Shown here in pieces: positions 57,136-64,000 of a stretch of 64,000 nucleotides of DNA. The position numbers and the translations under genes were made by a program. The notes under the pieces were generated by a model. That model searched no databases and was not told the DNA's origin. It saw only the letters and a program-made list of their open reading frames with translations. Source of the DNA: Hepsetus odoe (lineage: Eukaryota > Chordata > Actinopteri > Characiformes > Hepsetidae); the NCBI GenBank assembly GCA_017165825.1, contig CM029367.1, positions 30,653,814 through 30,717,813 on the forward strand. The letters are read 5' to 3'. The stretch's first letter is position 1. Each line of letters opens with the position of its first letter.

Positions 57136-60100
57136 CCTTCTTCTACCTGCCATCCAGGCTTTCTATTCTGCTGCTTCACTTTAAGGTATTAGGTTATGAA
57201 AAGGTACAAACATGCCCCTCTCTAATGGGACAAACATATTTAAGGCCTCAAGGCCCATGTTGTACCTTTCAGGATACACTTAGACTGTTTTTATTCTCAG
57301 TGAACCATTCATCTACCTGCACAGTCCTGTACAGTTACAGACTGTAGGCCCACTTTAACCCGTTCATCACTGTCACTTTCTGTTGATTTGATGGTGGAAA
57401 CCACAGCAGCGATACAGGCACTGAGTGTAACAGCCAAGCAACTTCTATATTCCTTTATATGTGTGTGTACAACGCCAAAGGTATCCCAAGTCAGCGTTTA
57501 TTATAGTCACGGGTAAACGCACTGGAGTGAGTGAGCTGTGAGCTGAGGGGTTGTGCGACTATTTCCCTCTCCTTCTGTCAGCGTGACAGCGCAGGAAGGA
57601 TGAGGCTGAAGCTCGTGGCTCTCCTTTATTTCCCAGCCAGAAGTGGAGATGAAGCATTTGGCAGCTCCATTCCAGCCGGAGGACGAGTCTCGTCTGTAGC
57701 CTGGGAGAGAAAAAATAGGTCCAGGGGCTTTCCAAACCTCTGCTCGGCCTGATTTATTCCTCTCGCCGTCCTCACCGCCCCATCCGATACGAGCCAACAG
57801 ATCCATATAGATATGGATGCGTAGGAGCGGTGGTTTTAGAGGTGATTTTACAGCTTTGTTAACAATATTCGAAGAAATGTTCTGCCGCGATATGGGATGT
57901 TTGTGGAAAGCCTCAATGGATTTGTGCCATTGCATCCCCAATTTCTCCACGGTGTCTTTCTCGGTCACGCTCTTTTGTGCCCCATGATATTGAAATACTA
58001 TGTGTGCTGGAGCGCTGCTCTGCTGAGTGGTTGAAGGGCTTTTATTGAAGGCTTTATTTCTAAAGACCTACTCGGTGGGCTTTATTGAGAAGTGGTCGGC
58101 GGAGAGGCAGAGGGAAAGGAAATGAATGAGCTCGTGCACAGATGGCTTTTAAGGGAAAAACACTACATGACAAATGTTCCCTGCCCTGCAGGCCCCAGGC
58201 ATCAATATAACAAAATGGACTGGAAACCCAAAAGGCGCACCAGGACCTCGCCGCACAACCGCATCTCCAGCCCAACCAAACGATACAATAAATACATATT
58301 GTAAAAGTGGAGAGCTTTAAGCTTTTACTCTCTCTCTCTCTCTCTCTGAGTCTGTTCATACCCATGCTGGGTGAAATGGTGGGGAAGATTGTTTGTCTGT
58401 AGTCTCTCCAGGCCCATGCTGTTTGAAATGGGGGTCAGGTCTGTGCTTGATTTAAGCTAATTGTAAAGCACGCTACAGTGCCCTACCCTGTTTACAGCAC
58501 GCTATGATAAGGAGGTCACATGACAGAAGCCTCGGAGATGGTGTTGTTGCCATGCTGCCCCTCTGAGGATGAGGAGAAGGGTTTGGCCTTGAACTGTGTG
58601 TACCAGTCTCTCTTCATTGTCCCTCATGGTTACCGTTAAGCTTAATGATGAAATCATCCAAAAGCAAAAGGAGGGGAAAACATGATTAAAAGTTGCCATC
58701 TTTTATAATTCCCTTCCTTTAAGTTGTAAATATGCAAGACAGGGTATCTTCAGGTGAAAGCCATCTTTTTTGCGCTGCATTGGACTCTTTTTAAACATCC
58801 TCAACTTTCTGCAGAGCACAAACGGAAGGTCACAAGGTGCCATCATACTTTTCTGAAGGACATGATGAAGTTCAAGAGAAAATCAAGGATGCCAAGATCA
58901 AACATTTCTCAACTGTGAACTGAACAAATATGATTCCAGGTTTTTGTGTGAAACTACACATCGGTTTGTCAGTAAAACTCTGGGTAGATTTTGATCCTTC
59001 ATACAGTGCTGACCCTTTTGATCCCTTTTGATCTTGTGTGATAATGTTTAATTCTGCTTTAAAAAACCTTTACACATCATGCAGGTCTTGCGAAATGTGG
59101 CTGCATATCTAGAACCCATTTAAAAAAGCTATAAATACCCATTTGTGTTCCAGGATATCCCATCTGTATGTCTCCTTAAAATGTAATTATGATTTCTTTG
59201 TAATTTGTTACATATTATCTTACTTTTCTACTCTAATCTACAGTTTAAGGGGAGGTATGGTACCCCTCAAGGCTCTATTCCTGGTCCTATCTTGTTGTGC
59301 TATATGTGCTACATCTTAGCCGTATCAGTAAGGGTTTATTCTACACATTAGAGAGGTAGAAAAAAACGACAAAAGCAGCTATATCTCATCAGCTTGTTAT
59401 AGACTACACAGATAAAGAGCATCCTCATGAGTTGTGGACTTTTGGCTCCATGTCCCTCAATCTAATGCCCACAGCAGGTCTGGGTTGCAGAGGCTCCTCA
59501 AGCTCCAGTACCCAGCAAGACTTTCTGATAATGTGATAATGTTGATCTGGGTGGCTGTCTATGTCTCATTATCTGGAGGAGAAAGCGGCAGGAGGTCCTG
59601 GAGTTATCTTAACAACCTAGTCGATCCTCAGGGATCTTCTCTCTCCCTCTCTCTCTGTAGATGTCTTGCGATATTTCTGTATATCTCAGCCAATGAGAGA
59701 GCCCTTTTTGCTGTGTCACTCATCCCTGCCTCTTCATTTACCCAAGCTTGCCTCAAATTTGAGATTCTGCGCTACACTATGACATCCTTGGATGTCCAGC
59801 ACAGTGATCTTTTACAATCAGCAAAGAAAGTGGATCCACTTGTAGTCCAGACTGTGCCCTTTGGGTTGATGGCGGTGTCACTGGGGTCCTGCAGGGGCAC
59901 CTGGGGGGCAAGAAGCAGGGGGGCTTGGGGGCTAAAGCCACCCTGCTGGGACTGTTAGCAACGTCATGCTGCTCCACTGCATGACTGCCTCACCCCATAA
60001 AGCTATAAATCACCCTTCAAAGGCATCGTTAGAGCCATCACACAGTCACATCCTCCCAACGAGGATAAGATAGCGAGAAAGAGCCAGGGACGAAGGGGAG

Positions 60101-61470
60101 GGCTTGTGGAGCTGGGACCAAATGAGGTATCTGTTTTGACACATTACGACAAGTTAAATAGGCAGCTTACTCTCCTTAACTACTGCACAAACACAAGGCG
60201 TAATTGTTCACACGGACGCTGTCAAAGCAGCCACCTCATCCACGTTAAGGCCTCGGACAAGCAAGGCTGCTGAAGAAGAAGTCCAGAGATGATAATCAGA
60301 TGATAATATCACCACTTGTGTTTGCTTCTTCGTCGTAGGGCAGTCAGAGATGATGAATCCACTTCTCGGTGTATTGCACGAAATTTGACATTTTGTTTTC
60401 TTAAGAGAAAGCCATGATTAACTCTTGTTGCTCACACCAGTTCTGATTCATTGTAGTGATCTGGAGATGACCCTGAAAGGAAACCTCCTTAGAAACCCAA
60501 AGGCATCCACTCTCTCCCTCTTTCACACACACTCATTGCATATTTCCCACTACCCACTCGGAGCCTGATTCACTCCAGCCTGATAATTTAATTATAATCT
60601 TATGGCATTTCTATGCATTAAGGCTTTTTACTCTCTAACTTTAAAACTCTTAAAAGTGTATAGAAGGGCCCATATCCAACTTTTTTATTAAACCTGAATT
60701 TATTTCATACCACGGTTCTCCAATTTTAGGGACGGAGCAACAGAGCAATTTCAAAGAGGCTTTCGCTCTATTTTAGTGATCCATGGAGTTAATGGTATGT
60801 CCCATGATGGGTCTTTTGCAAAGATTTTGGATTAAACAGAGCAAAAGTTCACGTTCAGATCCCAAACCCAGATTAAGGTTTAAGGCCTGATATGCAGAAT
60901 TCCCATTGTTAAACTGCAAATTAGTGCAAGACTAGGCCCTTAGAATGAAACGGATCAACCAAAACTATTGCCATTTGCCAAATCTCTCTGCTTGTTATTT
61001 CTGCTAACTGCTGGATCACTTAAAGCCCCTCCATTGGGCTGCTTCTATTAAATGTTACCATTGCATTAAGAAGACATTGAATAAAGCCTTAAGCAGCATA
61101 CAGCTCTTGTTGTGATGGTGTTGTCAGAGGGCTGGGAATACAAAGACAGTGTGACCCCTGACTGACTCCTTGAGTTCAGCCTTAGAGCTCATTGCTCATA
61201 TAGTGTCGCAACTAACCACAGACTAACATCATCAGGATTTTCACCCACTCTTGTGGTCGGGAGACTATGTCTGGTGGTGAAGATTTATTTGTGAAAGATA
61301 ACAGCTTTTCTTTCGGCTCTGTGGGCTCCACCATTGGCCTGGTTCCTTTTTGAATTTGAATTTAAAGCTTGTATTACATGATGTAGCTACAAGCAGGATT
61401 TCAGATTTGAACCAGGGCCTGTCTTTCAAGAGCTACCTCCTGGAAGCTACACTGTTGGTTTTGGTGAATA
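57136..61470. other. gene-free DNA
   Basis: No exon, RNA gene or repeat family recognised apart from short CT tracts (58328-58347). Frames of 153 codons (57507-57968, minus) and 174 codons (59434-59958, plus) show no family features and no splice context. Confidence 0.5.
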
Positions 61471-61646
61471 AGTGAAAGTGAAGTGACTAATGTCATTGTG
61501 AAACACAGCACAACAAAATGAAACACAACAAAACGCAACCTCTGTATTTAACTCACACACACCGTGCAGCAGTGGGCGGCCATATCCAGCACCCAGGGAG
61601 CAGTGATGGGATGTTACCTTGCAAAAGGTCTCGGCCCTAAACACTA
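61471..61646 (-). repeat. tRNA-derived SINE, family A, reversed
   Basis: Reversed 3' end (GTCATTGTGAAACACAGCAC) and core (CCAGGGAGCAGTGATGGG), with the tRNA head mostly lost. Confidence 0.8.
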
Positions 61647-62855
61647 GAATAGTATTCAAATGATGTAGGAAGGTTTCGACCGGCCTTTTAAAAGTGTCTT
61701 TTGCAATGTTGCTCGATATATTATGATTAAAACATTTTAAATGCCGTTTTTAAGAAAAATAGGACGGTTGAATAAGCGTCAAGTTCTGTACATATTTGTT
61801 CGTTCTCTTATGGAGAATTGTTACGTTACTTTCTGGTTGGCCAAATCAAATGTCCTCATGGCTCAGATTTGGCACACTGAGCACATTTTAGGTAGCACTG
61901 ATTCGACTCTTTCTCCAGAAAAGAGAAGTGTTCTAACTCTGTGCTTCTCCTGTGTTTTTCTAACCAGCCTTGTTCCTCTAGCGCTTCAGTATTTGGCACA
62001 TTTTTATTCACTTGTCTTGGTATTTTGGATAATTGGACATCAAGAGAACAGGAGGAGGTCCAGTGCAGTGGAATTCCAGAGAACCCATAATTTAAGACTC
62101 AGCATCACTTAATCATTGGTTTTAGAGTCCAGGTTTAAAAGGATTAACGCTCAGAGACTGAAATTAGCTTGCAATTAAGCGTATAAAATGGTCATCATTA
62201 AAAAGCACGTAATGTCTTTGGTGAACCTGGGTAAAATGTCTGTCAGACTTTGTGAAAAAAGCTGCCACTCAGTTGAGCTGAAACAGCAGGTCTTCTAGGT
62301 CTTCAGCACAAACCTCTATAGGCCTTGACCCCAGATCTTTGAACTGTGAAGTACTCTGCAACCTCCCTCTCTCACTCATGCTCAAAAAAGAGTTAAATAT
62401 GTTCAAAATTACAACCCAGACTGAGACAAGCTCCTACCAAAGCTACACACATTAAAGCCAACTTGCAGCCGTTTATCATTGTTTACAGTTTGCTCCAGAA
62501 GTTAAGGCCAGCCCCCCAACACCAAGGAACATTGCACTGCACGTTAATCTCAGACCAGTGTTTACCCGTCTTGGTCTTGAAGTGCTCAGGCCCTTTTTAT
62601 TGGCTTCCTGCTCTAACACACCTATTTTAAACTAAGAAGTGCTCAGCATTTGGCTCTTTGTTTGGAACAGGCTGGATTGCAGGAAGAATTTAGGCTTAGG
62701 AAGTGCATGAAATGAGACTAGCATGAAATCCTAATTTTAATAGAGTGACTGAAACCTTTAATTTGACATGTTTGCTCTGGTGGAGTGTTCAGACAGTGGA
62801 TTTGTTAATAAAATCTTTGCTACAGTTCATATATTGTGTGTTCTTTGATTCGTTA
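61647..62855. other. gene-free DNA
   Basis: No exon supported. A 123-codon plus-strand frame at 61741-62112 has no recognisable motif. Confidence 0.5.
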
Positions 62856-63693
62856 GTTTCCCAGGCAGGGATTAAGCCTAGTCCTAGATCACAAAGGATT
62901 CTGAAATGGGCTTTTCCCTTAAAACAAAATATAGTTCATAAGGTCAGGAATGAACCATAACCCTGAACTAGTTGAAAAAATAAAGATGAGAATGCTTTTT
63001 CATTTATTTTTGAATTCTTTTTATTTATTTAGTTCCTTTTAATAGTTTGATAGCTTCAAATAGTGTTTAAAATGAAAATAAAAGTCTTTAGATACTTTGT
63101 GAATTTGGTCTCAGGTTTAACCTGTGGTGGACATAAATGATGAAAATTTAAGTCTCTTCAAAAACTTTTATCATCGGTTACTTTCAGCCTCAGTAAACTG
63201 TACATATTTTTACAAGACTTTCCATCGTATCTGAAAGTATCTGCATTTTTGCAAATTATCAGACTTTTTCTTTTAACTTTTTCTAAATCCCTAAACATCC
63301 AATCATTGCTTAGCAACTGTAACTAGGCCTGTGCACCTCTAAAATGTTTATAAAATGAAAGTAATTGCTGTAAAATTATGTGGGATGCTTAATCTGATTT
63401 AATACTTGATTTGATTTAGCAGTTTGGATGTTTCTTTTATCCATGTCCTAAACTAAAGACACAAGAGGAGAAATGGTTCAGAAACCTTTTCTTTTGAGAC
63501 ATCAATAAATTCACTTAAATTACTTTTCTACTTTTACAGTAAGTAAAAATATAAAAACACATTAGAAATATTGGTTATACTGATATTAAAATGACAGTAA
63601 TATTGTCCCAAAGGTATGTCTACTTTTACCCAAGAACTAGATTTGTGTACTTTGTCCAGTCCTTTAACTAGCCTTAATCCCTGTCTGGGAAAC
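62856..63693. mobile_element. possible 838-bp element bounded by inverted repeats
   Basis: GTTTCCCAGGCAGGGATTAA with GCCTAGTCCTAGA at 62856-62888 is matched in inverse orientation at 63660-63693 (GTTTCCCAGACAGGGATTAA with GGCTAGTT). The inverted ends resemble a common short fish transposon. The interior is AT-rich with no frame. Two independent fragments are an alternative. Confidence 0.45.
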
Positions 63694-64000
63694 GAGCCCA
63701 GAAAGCCTGATCTACGTCTCAAGCATCGAATGTTTCAGGAGTAAATCAGCGATATTAATTATAACCACAGACGGTGTAATGAAGTGCTGTAATTGTTCAA
63801 TATTAGGCCCTATGGTGTAATGAGAGAAGCTTTGTCACATCCTTTTTCCACTTTGGAGTTAACTTTCAGCGCAAACTCTCGCCTCAGACCAGTCTATGAT
63901 GTGTGAAGTGTTTCCAGATGTTTACCTCCACCAACAACTCAAGACTCAGAGGGTCGTAAAGCATGTTATTGTAGCCACGGCATTTGTCTGAGGACCAAAT
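63694..64000. other. right-hand end of window
   Basis: Complex non-coding sequence; nothing recognised. Confidence 0.5.

Noticed and set aside
57507..57968. 153-codon minus-strand frame
   Set aside because: Composition and lack of motifs look random, and the opposite strand is open over part of the same stretch.
59434..59958. 174-codon plus-strand frame
   Set aside because: Contains a CT-repeat-encoded Ser/Leu stretch and no family features. Not supported as a gene.
61741..62112. 123-codon plus-strand frame with hydrophobic stretches
   Set aside because: No similarity recognised, no signal of splicing, and AT-rich codons give hydrophobic residues by chance.

Overview
The window is vertebrate nuclear DNA, almost certainly from a ray-finned fish and probably an otophysan (characin, catfish, electric fish or carp group). 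The evidence is small spliced genes in long non-coding stretches, very dense (CA)n, (AAT)n and (CT)n microsatellites, many copies of one tRNA-derived SINE with recognisable A and B boxes, palindromic DNA-transposon relics with TA target duplications, and a hand2 protein whose second half reads like the teleost orthologue. The species cannot be fixed from the sequence alone.

Only two protein-coding genes can be supported. Both lie on the minus strand and both are split by introns. scrg1 has coding exons at 6950-7185 and 3881-3947, giving a 100-residue secreted cysteine-rich protein. hand2 has coding exons at 32303-32806 and 31111-31209, giving a 200-residue bHLH transcription factor. The short second exon of each gene is too small to show up as an open reading frame and was found by reading the minus strand. 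The order SCRG1-HAND2, both in the same orientation, is the one known at the human HAND2 locus, so the synteny supports both calls.

Layout: 1-3.9 kb is repeat-rich flank beyond scrg1. 3.9-8.4 kb is scrg1, with SINEs and a 550-bp foldback transposon in its intron and a likely non-coding first exon ending at 8221. 8.4-30.5 kb is intergenic and holds a local duplication of a complex non-coding segment (15.16-15.80 kb), clustered microsatellites, a degenerate 43-bp minisatellite (22.72-23.42 kb), a 26-bp minisatellite (27.36-27.71 kb) and a CpG-rich block (29.0-29.6 kb). 30.5-33.3 kb is hand2 with a candidate promoter (TATA-like element and two CCAAT boxes). 33.3-64 kb is a gene-free stretch upstream of hand2 with SINEs, a LINE 3' end, DNA-transposon relics, hairpins and complex blocks that may be enhancers.

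scrg1 and hand2 are neighbours by ancient synteny; nothing here shows that they work together. No operon, CRISPR array, intact transposase, virus or novel enzymatic system was found. The points most worth checking are the duplicated non-coding segment, the 43-bp array, the CpG-rich block beyond the 3' end of hand2, and several structured hairpins.
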